Shown: in pieces, positions 1 through 10,519 of the stretch
How positions within the stretch are numbered: the stretch's first letter is position 1
How the letters are laid out: each line of letters starts with the position of its first letter
Origin: Nemertoderma westbladi
Lineage: Eukaryota; Xenacoelomorpha; Nemertodermatida; Nemertodermatidae
Reading direction: 5' to 3'
DNA: 64,000 nt
Assembly (NCBI GenBank): GCA_032718475.1
Contig: JAUCBJ010000448.1
Span: forward strand, 1-64,000
The notes under the pieces: model-generated
What the model saw: the letters and a program-made list of their open reading frames with translations, nothing else
The model's database searches: none
Told to the model about the DNA's origin: nothing
Translations under genes and position numbers: made by a program

Positions 1-166
1 TGTAGGGTCTCACCACCGGGTAGGTTGTACTGTTCCGGAGGAACTATAACAAGAAGACCAGACCCCGTGATACATGCGTAGCACATGATCTAGTCTAATC
101 CCGAACTGGGATTTTAGAGATAGCCTTTTTGAGAGCTAAGAAGCTTATCTGGAGAAATAGGCCAAA

Positions 167-196
167 ACCACCAATAAGATGTTCCTATACCCCCCC
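167..196. other. Near-invariant tag ACCACCAATAAGATGTTCC plus C-run (17 copies)
   Basis: Copies begin at about 167, 4,376, 8,584, 10,694, 12,808, 13,437, 14,073, 17,011, 19,234, 21,355, 23,574, 25,795, 27,907, 30,021, 33,740, 34,226 and 63,378. Each is followed by taga or tata and 7 to 9 or more C. It is the best conserved sequence in the array, kept even between Z, X and Y. It could be a protein-binding or replication-related site, or simply the least diverged part of the ancestral unit. No known element is recognised. Confidence 0.6.
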
Positions 197-3100
197 CTGG
201 AATTCACTGACTTGAGCAATGAACTATATTTGGGTCGATTCCGACATTCGGTTCTCCGTGTAGGGCCAATTTGAGGCCAAAAAATGGCCAATTCCGAAAT
301 TTGCAAAAATCTCAAGAACCGCTAAAGCTACAGACTCGGGACCGGCGCCAAAATGTAGGCAGCATATGGGTTTATATTGACAACCGTTTTTTTAAAGCGT
401 TCCGATCATGATCTTGGCCGCGATCAGTAAAGATCGTGTTTGATCGAAATTCGGACACTCAAGAATTGCTCCAATCGAAAAACTTAACATTACAAAAAGA
501 TTCAGTGACCCCACATTAGTTATGATTCCCGTTAAAAGATTTTCAAAAAAGTGAATTCTTCCTGATCAAAACACAAGATCCGGATCGGGCGAAGATCGGA
601 CGTCATAAAATCGTAACTATGCATTTTGGGTATAAACAATTACTGTAGGAAACGTTCAGAACACCGCCCTGATTCGATTAAAAAAAAAATTGGCTCGTGA
701 ATCCCAACGGTTCTCCGGCTAGGGCCAATTGAAGAAAAAGACGCTCGTCCCCTAGCAACAGCCGTTGCTATGGAGCTACAGTCCAGAACCGCTAACGCTA
801 CGGACTCGGGACCGGCGCCAATCGATAGGCAGCATATGGGTTTACCTTCACAGAGCTTCTTTTTTGGAGCGATGCCCGATCATGATCTTGGCCGCGATCA
901 GTAAAGATCAGTTTTGATCAGCAATCGGACACTCAAGGCTTGCTCCAATCGAAAAACTTAACATTACAAAAAGATTCGCGACCTCATCGATTTAGGCGGG
1001 GGTCGCCGTTAAAGTTTGGAAACAAAGAAATGAATTCTTCCTGATCAAAACGCAAGATCATGATCGTGCAAAGATCGGACTTTATAAAATCGTAACTATA
1101 CATTTTGGATATAAAACAATCAATGTAAAAAACGTTTAGAACGCCGCCCTGAGTTGATTAAAAAAAAAATTGGCACGATCGGCCAACCGGTTCTCGAGAT
1201 ATGCTTCCTGATCGTAAAAGATCGTGTTTTTTTGGTTTTTTGAGCTACAATCTCGAAAACTTTTCAACGAGACCCCCAATTTTTTTTTTTTTAATCGACT
1301 AGCATTTAGTAAGGGGCAACTTTTGTATCATTTTGAAATTTTCTAAAAGCGAATCTGATCAGCCGCGATCAGCAAAGATCGTGTTTTTCGGTGTTTTTTC
1401 GAAGATCAAGTCCTGTGAGTTCACCGTATCGAAAAACTTAACATCACAAAAAGATTCCTCACCCTCGAATTATGGGGGGTAGCCAAAATTTGGGCATAAA
1501 AAAGTTCAAGTCTAGTGGGTCAAAACTCAAGATCATGATCGCGAAAAGATCAGTACTTTTAAAATCGAATCTAAGCATTTTTCTAATAAACATTCATTGT
1601 AGGAAATGTTTACTGGACCATTCTGAGTTGATTAAAAAGAAAATTGGCTCGATCGGCCTAACCGGTTCTCGAGATCGGCTTCCTGATCGTAAAAGATCGT
1701 GTTTTTTTAGTTTTTTCGAATTTTCTCAAAAACTTTGTTTGAGACCCCCGATTTTTTTTTTACGAATCGACTTCTATGGTGAAGGAGCAACTTTTGTATA
1801 TTTCGAAATTTTCAAAAAGCGATTTGATCAGGCCGTGATCAGAAAAGATCGTGTTTTCGGTTTTATTTCAAAGAGCAAGTCCTGTGAGTTCACCGTATGG
1901 AAAAACTTAACATCACAAAAAGATTCCTCACCCTCGAATTAGGGGGGGTAGCCAAAATTTGGGCATAAAAAAGTTCAATTCTAGAGGGTCAAAAGATCAT
2001 GATCGCGAAAAGATCAGTTTTTTCGAAATTACTTCTAAGCATTTTGGGGCAAAACTTTCAAACTAAAAAACATTCACTGGAGTGTTCTAAGTAGATTAAA
2101 AAAAATTTCGACTCAATAGGCCTACCGGTACCGGAGATATGGTCGTTCAAAGTCTGCTTCCGGTAATTCGAAAATATTTCGAAAACCCTTGATCTAATTT
2201 TTTCCTTGAAAATATGTGAATGTACAGTTAGTGGACCCGCATCTAACGATATATCACAATCCATATTTCGGATGACAGGTACCGGTAAAATCAGACTTTA
2301 CCAAAAAAAATTCAAATTTTTTCTACTCATGTCTGACTTTCTCTAAAACTATAACAGGTATGAAAATACTTTCGCCCCAAGAAATGTTCGCCTATCCAAT
2401 GCGCTTCTAACGATGTATTCAGATTTGTACAACGGTCAATAGTTTTCGAGATATTAACAACTTAGGCCCTGATCACCATGATCGCAAAAGATCAGTTTTT
2501 TAGAATTTTGATGTAAGCCTTTTCAGACAAAATTTTCAAACTAAAAAACATTCACTGGAGTGTTCTAAGTAGATTAAAAAAAAATTCGACTCAATAGGCC
2601 TACCGGTACCGGAGATATGGTCGTTCAAAATCTGCTTCCGGTAATTCGAAAATATTTCGAAAATCCTTGATCGAATTTTTTCCTTGAAAATATGTGAATG
2701 TACAGTTAGTGGACCTGCATTTAACGATATATCACAATCCATATTTTAGATGACAGGTACCGGTCAAATCAGACTTTACCAAAAAAAATTCAAATTTTTG
2801 CAACTCATGTCTGACTATCTTGAAAACTATAATAGGTATGAAAACACTTTCGCCCCAAGAAATGTTCGCCTATCCAATGTGCTTCTAACGCTGTGCTCGG
2901 ATTTTGCATAGTATCAAAATCGACTACTTAACCCCCCCGCGGAGGGAACGGAGTGACCGGAGCGCAAAGGGTGGTGGGAGGGGTAGGTGGCAAACACTAT
3001 TTATAGGGTGGAGGGAGGGGCTAGTATATTACTTTAGGGTATTTGATTTTCTTTCAATATAGTTTAGGTACCTCAGTCTTATTTATAATATATTATACAT

Positions 3101-3680
3101 TATTCCAAATTATATGAAGTTCTAATAAACTAGATTTTCCACCTGTAGGATGAATATATAATGTTGGGCTCATAATATATTTGAAAAATAGATTTTAGTA
3201 TTTATATTGTATAACAGATTGCTAATTGATATTATTATGGTACTATACTAAAGACGCTTTGATTATCTGATCAAAAGTCAAGTACTGGCATATTTTTTAA
3301 TTCTTTAATCATTCTCTAAACTCTAAATCTCTAAAATCACACTAAATCTAAGATAAGAAACATTTGCTTTACTTATTGTTTGCTTGTGAGGTTATATTAA
3401 TATATAATGCCGCAGTATAATATCAAATGGGGTGAAACCCGTATTAACTGGAAAATGTTTCATTATTATTACAATTGGCACATTCAAGTATGTAGTATTA
3501 ATAAAGGATAAGTTAATAAAGGATAAATTAATTATTAATCCATATCTTCAACTTTGTCTATATGGTTGCATTAATAATAATGTTACTTTATCAATTGGGT
3601 CTAAAACAATCTTCTTTACTCCAAAATTATGATAACTTATAAGAGGACGGGGTTCGTGATTACTTGTCATTATTATATAC

Positions 3681-4176
3681 TGCCCCCACTCGGCTTTAGA
3701 GAGTGCACCCTCGGTTGCTTACCGGACATATGGGCCACACATCGACAGGGTAATGTCCGTGGGACTACTCAACCAACCCGGCCATGCGAACGCAACCATT
3801 CCAAAGCACCTACATGAACTGGTTTCAGAATTGTTAAGATTTTTGAGAGAGTAGAGCCCAACATGCACTTTAAAGTAAAGAGTAATAAAAAATAATTATA
3901 TCTACCCATTAGAATATATATATATAACAATCATACATAACATATCACTAAATATGAATCCTTCTATCATTGTCATAACTTCTTGTAGTTTGTTTACGCA
4001 GTTGCATTACTAATATGTTATTATATTGATCGGGGCCAAACCCGCATGACACGACACAAGCCGATCCCAAATCGTCCCATAAATTCTACTCGCCAGCGCC
4101 ACCCGCCACTCGCCACCACTATTATTTGATTAATAGAGGGTTATGATATTTTTTTTGTTTTGGGGTTGGGAATAAA
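3681..4176. repeat. Mini-unit at the end of Z (also 7,877-8,372; 33,541-34,025; about 62,690-63,175)
   Basis: Each Z unit ends with a stretch of about 490 bp. It begins with its own CACTCGGCTTTAGAGAGTG hairpin and then resembles the start of a unit: an accgga-catatgg phrase followed by an inverted repeat CGGACAT / ATGTCCG. Z units are thus composite, a long body plus a short unit that may be an internally deleted copy. The mini-unit includes an (AT)n tract in Z1 and Z2 (about 3,917 and 8,110). In Z3, the tag and a run of about 20 C occur at 33,740-33,781 and a TTTTA microsatellite at 33,955-33,982. Confidence 0.7.
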
Positions 4177-4223
4177 GTGCCCCCACTCGGCTATAGAGAG
4201 TACCTCTTGGTGGTTTCACTGGA
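4177..4223. other. Unit-junction hairpin, Z-end form (also 8,373; 29,809; 34,026; 63,176)
   Basis: The loop is GGCTATAGA and the 5-bp stem is mostly kept; at 4,177 and 34,026 the second arm is GAGTA. The following bases vary: CTAG at 29,809, but ctcttgg at 4,177 and 34,026, and ctctcgg at 8,373 and 63,176. The stem and loop are better conserved than their surroundings. Confidence 0.55.
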
Positions 4224-5141
4224 TGTATGGGCCAGTTCCGTTTACGTAAGGTCCGTAGGACTACGAACATCACTCCGGCCCAAAGCCCGACGACGGCCAC
4301 CTCGCTGAACTGGTTCGGAAAATTAATGATAGCCTTTTTTAGAGAATAGAAGGTTATCTCGAGAACTAGGCCAAAACCACCAATAAAATGTTCCTAGACC
4401 CCCCCCCAAAATTTAATTATAAGACTTTTAGTGAAACTCGGCGACTCGTGAATCTCGACGGTTCTCCGGCTAGAGCCAATTTGAGTCAAAAAGTCAGCTT
4501 CCCTAGCAACCTCGTTGCTATGGAGCTACAGCCAAAACGGCTAATGCTACGGAGTTGGGACCGGTGCCAATCGATAGGCAGCATATGGGTTTACCTTCAC
4601 AACTTCGAGTTTGAAGTTGCCCGATCATGATCTTGACCATGATCTTCAAAGATCAGTTTTGATCTGCAATCGGACACTCACCGCTTGCTCCAATCGAAAA
4701 ACTTAACATTACAAAAAGATTCAGAGACCCCACATTAGTCATGATTCCCGTTAAAAGATTTAAAAAAAAGTGAATTCTTCCCGGTCAAAACGCAAGATCA
4801 TGATCGCGCAAAGATCGGACTTTGTAAAATCGTAACTAAGCATTTTGGATATAAACAATTACTGTAGGAAACGTTCAGAACACCGCCCTAAGTCGATTAA
4901 AAAAAAAATTGGTTCGATCGGACAACCGGTTCTCGAGATCTGATACCTGATCATTAAAGATCGTATTTTTCGGTTTTTTCAAATTTTCTCGAAAACTTTG
5001 TTTGAGACCCCCGATTTTTTTTTTACGAATCGACTTCTATGGTGAAGGGGCACCTTTTGTGCATTTCGAAATTTCCAAAAAGCGATTTGATCAGGCCGTG
5101 ATCAGAAAAGATCGTGTTTTCGGTTTTATTTCGAAGACCAA

Positions 5142-6180
5142 GTCCTGTGAGTTCACCGTATGGAAAAACTTAACATCACAAAAAGATTCCTCACCCTCGA
5201 ATTAGGGGGGGTAGCCAAAATTTGGGCATAAAAAAGTTCAAGTCTAGTGGGTCAAAACTCAAGATCATGATCGCGAAAAGATCAGTACTTTTAAAATCGA
5301 ATCTAAGCATTTTTCTAATAAACATTCATTGTAGGAAATGTTTACTGGACCATTCTGAGTTGATTAAAAAAAAAATTGGCTCGATCGGACCAATGGTTCT
5401 CGAGATCTGATACCTGATCATAAGAGATCGTGTTTTTTTAGTTTTTTTGAATTTTCTCGAAAACTTTGTTTGAGACCCCCGATTTTTTTTTTACAAATCG
5501 ACTCCTATGGTGAAGGGGCAACGTTTGTGCATTTCGAAATTTTCAAAAAGCGATTTGATCAGGCCGTGATCAGAAAAGATCGTGTTTTCGGTTTTATTTC
5601 GAAGACCAAGTCCTGTGAGTTCACCGTATGGAAAAACTTAACATTACAAAAAGATTCCTCACCCTCGAATTATGGGGGGTAGCCAAAATTTGGGCATAAA
5701 AAAGTTCAAGTCTAGCGGGTCAAAACTCAAGATCATGATCGCGAAAAGATCAGTTCTTTTAAAATTGAATCTAAGCATTTTTCTAATAAACATTCATTGT
5801 AGGAAATGTTTACTGGACCATTCTGAGTTGATTAAAAAAAAATTGGCTCGATCGGACAACCGGTTCTCGAGATCTGATACCTGATCATTAAAGATCGTGT
5901 TTTTCGGTTTTTTGAAATTTTCTCGAAAACTTTGTTTGAGACCCCCAATTTTTTTTTTACTAAACGACTTCTATTAGGAAGGGGCAACTTTTGTGCATTT
6001 CGAAATTTTCAAAAAGCGATTTGATCAGGCCGTGATCAGGAAAGATCATGTTTTCGATTTTATTTCGAAGACCAAGTCCCGTGAGTTCACCGTATGGAAA
6101 AACTTAACATCACAAAAAGATTCCTTACCCTCGAATTAGGGGGGGTAGCCAAAATTTGGGCATAAAAAAGTTCAATTCTA
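5142..6180. repeat. Sub-repeats of about 470 bp in Z bodies
   Basis: Blocks starting with the phrase tcctgtgagttcaccgtatg recur near 5,142, 5,612 and 6,082. The same is seen near 1,411 and 1,880 in Z1, in Z3 (30,785, 31,255, 31,725) and in Z4 (34,990, 35,460, 35,925). Each block has a GGGGGGTAGCC phrase, a GATC palindrome, an A-run and an accggttctcgagat phrase. Because 470 is not a multiple of three, frames that stay open across one block are accidental. Confidence 0.72.
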
Positions 6181-8372
6181 GAGGGTCAAAAGATCATGAT
6201 CGCAAAAGATCAGTTTTTAAGAAATCTGATGTATGCATTTTCAGACAAAAATTTCTAAATAAGAAACATTCACTGGACCGTTCTGAGTAAGTTAAAACAA
6301 AATTCAACTCAATAGGCCTACTGGTACCGGAGATATGGTCGTCCAAAGTCAGCTTCCGGTAATTCGATAATATTTCGAGAACCGTTGATCGAATTTTTTT
6401 TTTGAAAAAATGTGATTGTACAGTTAGGGGACCCGCATCCAACGATATATCACAACTCATATTTCGGATGACAGGTACCGGTAAAATCAGACTTTACCAA
6501 AAAAAATTCAAATTTTTTCTACTCATGTCTGACTTTCTCTAAAACTATAATAGGTATGAAAATACTTTCACTGTAAGAAATGTTCGCCTATCCAATGCGC
6601 TTCTAACCATGCATTCAGATTTTTACCACGGTGAATAGTTTTCGAGATATAAACAACTTAAGCCCTGATCACCATGATCGCAAAAGATCACTTTTTTAGA
6701 ATTTTGATGTAAGCCTTTTCAGACAAAATTTTCAAACTAAGAAACATTCAATGGACCGTTCTAAGTAAGTTTTAAAAAAATTCAACTCAATAGGCCTACC
6801 GGTACCAGAGATATGGTCGTCCAAAGTCTGATTCTTGTAATTTCATGATAACTCGAGGACCATTTATCGAAAATTTTTTTTGAAAACATGTGAATGTACA
6901 GTTTGGTGGCCCGCATCCAGCGATATATCACAATCCATATTTCGCATGGCAGGTACCGGTAAAATCAGACTTTACCAAAAAAAATTCAAATTTTTGTTAC
7001 TCATGTCTGACTATCTTGAAAACTATAATAGGTATGAAAATACTTTCACCCAAAGAAATGTTCGCCTATCCAATGTGCTTCTAACGCTGTGCTCGGATTT
7101 TGCATAGTATCAAAATCGACTACTTAACCCCCCCGCGGAGGGAACGGAGTGACCGGAGCGCCACGGGTGGTGGGCGGGGTAGGTGGCAAACACTATTTAT
7201 AGGGTGGAGGGAGGGGCTAGTATATTATTTTCGAGTATTTGATTTCTTTTCAATATAGTTTAGGTACCTCGGTCTTATTTATAATATATTATACATTATA
7301 CCAAATTATATGAAGTTCTAATAAACTAGATTCTCCACCTGTAGGATAAATATACAATGTTGGGCTCATAATATATTTGAAAAATGGATTTTAGTATTTA
7401 TATTATATAACAGATTGCTAATTGATATTATTATGGTACTATACTAAAGACGCTTTGATTATCTGATCAAAAGGCAAGTACTGGCATATTTTTTAATTCT
7501 CTAATCAATCACTAAACTCTAAATCTCTAAAATCACTCTAAATCTAAGATAAGAAACATTTGCTTTACTTCTTGTTTGCTTGTGAGGTTATATTAATATA
7601 TAATGCCGCAGTATAATATCAAATGGGGTGAAACCCGTATTAACTGGAAAATGTTTCATTATTATTACAATTGGCACATTGAAGTATGTAGTATTAATAA
7701 AGGATAAGTTAATAAAGGATAAATTAATTATTAATCCATATCTTGAACTTTGTCTATATGGTTGCATTAATAATAATTTTACTTTATCAATTGGGTTTAA
7801 AACAATCTTCTTTACTCCAAAATTATGATAACTTATAAGAGGACGGGGTTCGTGATTACTTGTTATTATTATAAACTGCCCCCCACTCGGCTTTAGAGAG
7901 TGCACCCTCGGTTGCTTACCGGACATATGGGCCACACATCGACAGGGTAATGTCCGTATGACTACTCAACCAACCCGGCCATACGGACGCAGCCATTCCA
8001 ACGCACCTACATGAACTGGTTTCAGAATTGTTAAGATTTTTGAGAGAGTAGAGCCCAACATGCACTTTAAAGTAAAGAGTAATAAAAAATAATTACATCT
8101 ACCCATTAGAATATATATATATATATATATAACAATCATACGTAACATATCACTAAATATGAACCCTTCAATCATTGTCATAACTTCTTGTAGTTTGTTT
8201 ACACAGTTGCATTACTAATATGTTACTATATCAATCGGGGCCAAACCCGTATGACGCGACACAATCCGAACCCAATTCGTTCCATAAATTCTACTCGCCA
8301 GCTCCCACCCACCACTATTATTTGATTGATAGAGGGTTATGATATTTTTTTTGCTTTGGGGTTGGGAATTAA

Positions 8373-10484
8373 GTGCCCCCACTCGGCTATAGAGAGTGCC
8401 TCTCGGTACGTTCACTGGATGTTCTGGCCCCAAAACGAAGTGTTCGCGTATGCGCAGCAATATTAAATCTAAAACGGCCACAAAGACGAAGACAAAGTCG
8501 AAGACGGCCACCCTAGTCTTGCGTTAGCTCTTTAGGGATACCAGAATCACGGAGGAGAAGCTTATCTCAGAAAGTAAGCAAGAACCACCAATAAGATGTT
8601 CCTAGACCCCCCCCCAGAATCGGCTCAATAGTCCATAGAGGTTTTTTTGGAGCGATCCGGCCGACGGGTAACCCGCTGGGTCCATTTTGACCCGTTTTTT
8701 CCCATTTTTCGGAGAAGAAATTTTTAAAGCATTTGTTTGAGAGAACCGCGTAACCCCTGAACATGGGACCAACGCAGTTCGAAAGAGCAAGGTCCAAACC
8801 CCCCAAAAAGTCTTTTTGGTGTAATATCGATCAACTTTGCGTCCGTGATCAGTAAAAGATCATAAAGATCGTGTTTGATCGCGAATCGGACAGAGAAGGA
8901 GTTTCCACATCTGAAAATGGTCTAGCCCATCGTCTTTCTCGTCCCCGAATTGTGGGGGGTAGCCGGAAGCCCAATTTCTCAAATTTAATTCTTGACCAAG
9001 ATCACGATCGTCGAAAAGATCATAAATGATCTTTAACTTTAAAGCTATTTGGGACTTAATTTTCTTAATAGAAATTGTTGACAGGACTGTTGCGAGTTGA
9101 TTAAAAGAAATTTCAACTCGATAGGCCTACCCGTACCGGAGATACAAAGATCCAAAGTCTGATGTATGATCTTTAAAGATCACCCTATGATGACTCGGTC
9201 GGTAATTTTTTTTAAATTAAATGAATGTTTAGAAAGGTCGCGAGCATCCAACCATGCATCGCGTTCCACGTTGCGGATGACTGCTGCTCCGGAAATCAGA
9301 CTTTACCAAAAAAAAACCGGATCTTCAAAGATCATTGCCGAATAAGTCGAGAACCGTAAGGGCTATGAAAAAACTTTCAACGGCAATAATATTCGCCTCT
9401 CCAATGCGCTTCCAACCATGTATTTGGATTTTTCGTAGCGTCGATATTTTTCGAGATATAGCCTTCGAAACGTGGGTATGCCAAAACGGGTCTTTGTACC
9501 GGTACCTAGGCCTAGCTGTACACGATTGGAGCGATTTAAACATTGGAATCTTAATGATTCGCGACTGGCTATACGCCAGTTTTTAAATTTCTGAAAAAGA
9601 CCCAGCGGTTGCAGAGATATGAAAATTTTTCAAATGTACCTCGCGTCGATCGAAAAGTGCCATCGTCGAAAACGAAAAATTTTAAATCTCAATTTTCACC
9701 ATGAAGAATTGATTTTGATGAAAAAGTCTCCAGACGAAAAGTGCTCAGAATCATTAATTACCTACAAGGGGATGAAATTCGAGTCACTAAAATGAATTTT
9801 AAAATTTTTTTTGGTTAAAATTTAGTTTGGACCAGGAACGAGGCTTAATCTAATATACAGTCAGTTGGCGGAGGGAGCGGAGCGACCGGAGCCCCCAAAA
9901 CTAAAACCCCTGGGTTACTGCCCCCCCTTGGGGGGGATGGGGGGGGATTATATAAATGGGTTGGTAGGTTCGGTGGTTCTAGAATTTTACAATTTACGTT
10001 AAAAAAAAAGTAAAAAATTTTTCGCTCGCTTCGCTCGCGCCCCCCCCCCCCCCCCCCCCGCGCGGATTTTACCTACAATATTATTAACTACATGTTCATT
10101 GAAGCTTACGATAATTTCCTACAGCGTCATATCAATATTTTCCATCCTTACAACTCATAATACTTTTCGCAAAAAATAAATTGTTAATAATATTCAAGTC
10201 ACATATACAACTACTTGGGTGAGTGTTTGTTACATAGTTGCATATATTTACAACATTAAACCTTTGACAAAAAGTATACAATGTGATGGGCTTACAGAAT
10301 TTCACAAGAAGAAATCTATTTTCGCCAGCAATGGCGGGGGTGTCATAATATGCCCCCCAACCTGTCCTCCTCCTCAGCCTGCTGTTGGACTCCCTGTTTT
10401 ACTAACACTTTACTATACGACCCTCTGGTAGTATACCCCCTGGTGGGGTCCTACTGCACGACGCCATACGTCTGTGACTTATAA
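8373..10484. repeat. Array unit X1 (2.1 kb type)
   Basis: A 2,112-bp unit with this order: junction hairpin; a purine/CG phrase rich in GACGAAGACAAAG; tag at 8,584; GATC-rich body; purine motif at about 9,876; hairpin-forming C7/G7 pair at about 9,930; CGCTCGCTTCGCTCGC followed by 20 C (10,040-10,059); an AT-rich tail; and a closing phrase with TACGTCTGTGACT. It is nearly identical by eye to X2, X5 and X6. No gene: the small open frames conserved between copies lack ATG starts (TTG at 9,335, GTG at 10,219). Confidence 0.88.
9876..9905. other. Purine-rich motif GCGGAGGGAGCGGAGCGACC, one per unit
   Basis: Found once in every unit: X at about 9,876, 11,988, 15,516, 20,518, 27,079 and 29,191; Z with A/T variants at 2,938, 7,135, 32,785 and 36,524; Y with an extra A at 18,433, 22,779 and 24,994. 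It is built of overlapping GGAG/CGGAG/GACCGGAG words and precedes the unit-specific tail. In unit Z4 the gene-bearing segment starts at its end. Confidence 0.6.
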
Positions 10485-10519
10485 GTGCCCCACTCGGCTA
10501 TAAAGAGTGCCCCTAGTTT
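10485..10519. other. Unit-junction hairpin, X form (also 12,600; 16,803; 21,146; 27,698)
   Basis: The sequence CACTCGGCTATAAAGAGTG can fold into a 5-bp stem (CACTC/GAGTG) with a 9-base loop. It is flanked by a direct repeat AGTGCCCC. Three bases after the stem comes CTAG (two after it at 12,600), then a T-run and cctggatg. It marks the join between successive units. A 3' hairpin shortly before CTRR is the classical 3' end of Helitron transposons. The match here is suggestive only, since the stem is short. Confidence 0.6.

Larger units (their letters stand above)
1..4176. repeat. Array unit Z1 (about 4.2 kb type), left edge cut by window
   Basis: Its first bases match the start of unit Z3 (position 29,856 onward), so only the opening hairpin is missing. 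The body holds GATC-rich sub-repeats of about 470-480 bp: the blocks at 1,411 and 1,880, and those at 2,050 and 2,528, are near-copies. Around 2,938 comes a purine-rich motif, then a G-rich stretch, an AT-rich tail, and from 3,681 a mini-unit with its own junction-like hairpin. Short open frames occur but contain no recognisable domain and do not keep reading frame between copies. I see no gene. Confidence 0.85.
4177..8372. repeat. Array unit Z2 (about 4.2 kb type), complete
   Basis: A complete 4,196-bp Z unit. It opens with the junction hairpin at 4,177, has the 31-nt hairpin at 4,328-4,358 and the ACCACCAATAAAATG tag at 4,376. Three consecutive sub-repeats of about 470 bp begin near 5,142, 5,612 and 6,082. 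The purine motif lies at about 7,135 and the AT-rich tail runs to 8,372. Its header and its 3' end both match the interrupted unit Z4 (34,026-36,552 plus 62,101-63,175). Z2 is therefore the best uninterrupted reference for that insertion site. No gene seen. Confidence 0.87.

Noticed and set aside
1472-1942. 156-codon frame across a Z sub-repeat, with shorter relatives elsewhere in Z
   Set aside because: It crosses sub-repeat borders, is broken in sister copies, and has Lys/Phe-rich AT-driven composition without motifs.
9335-9586. 83-codon frame conserved in most X units, with a related ATG-started one in Y
   Set aside because: X copies start with TTG, not ATG. Differences between X and Y change many amino acids, and X3 has lost most of the frame. 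Conservation follows from recent duplication of the whole unit.
10219-10431. 70-codon frame repeated in five X units
   Set aside because: It begins with GTG, has no domain, and is no better conserved than the surrounding non-coding tail.
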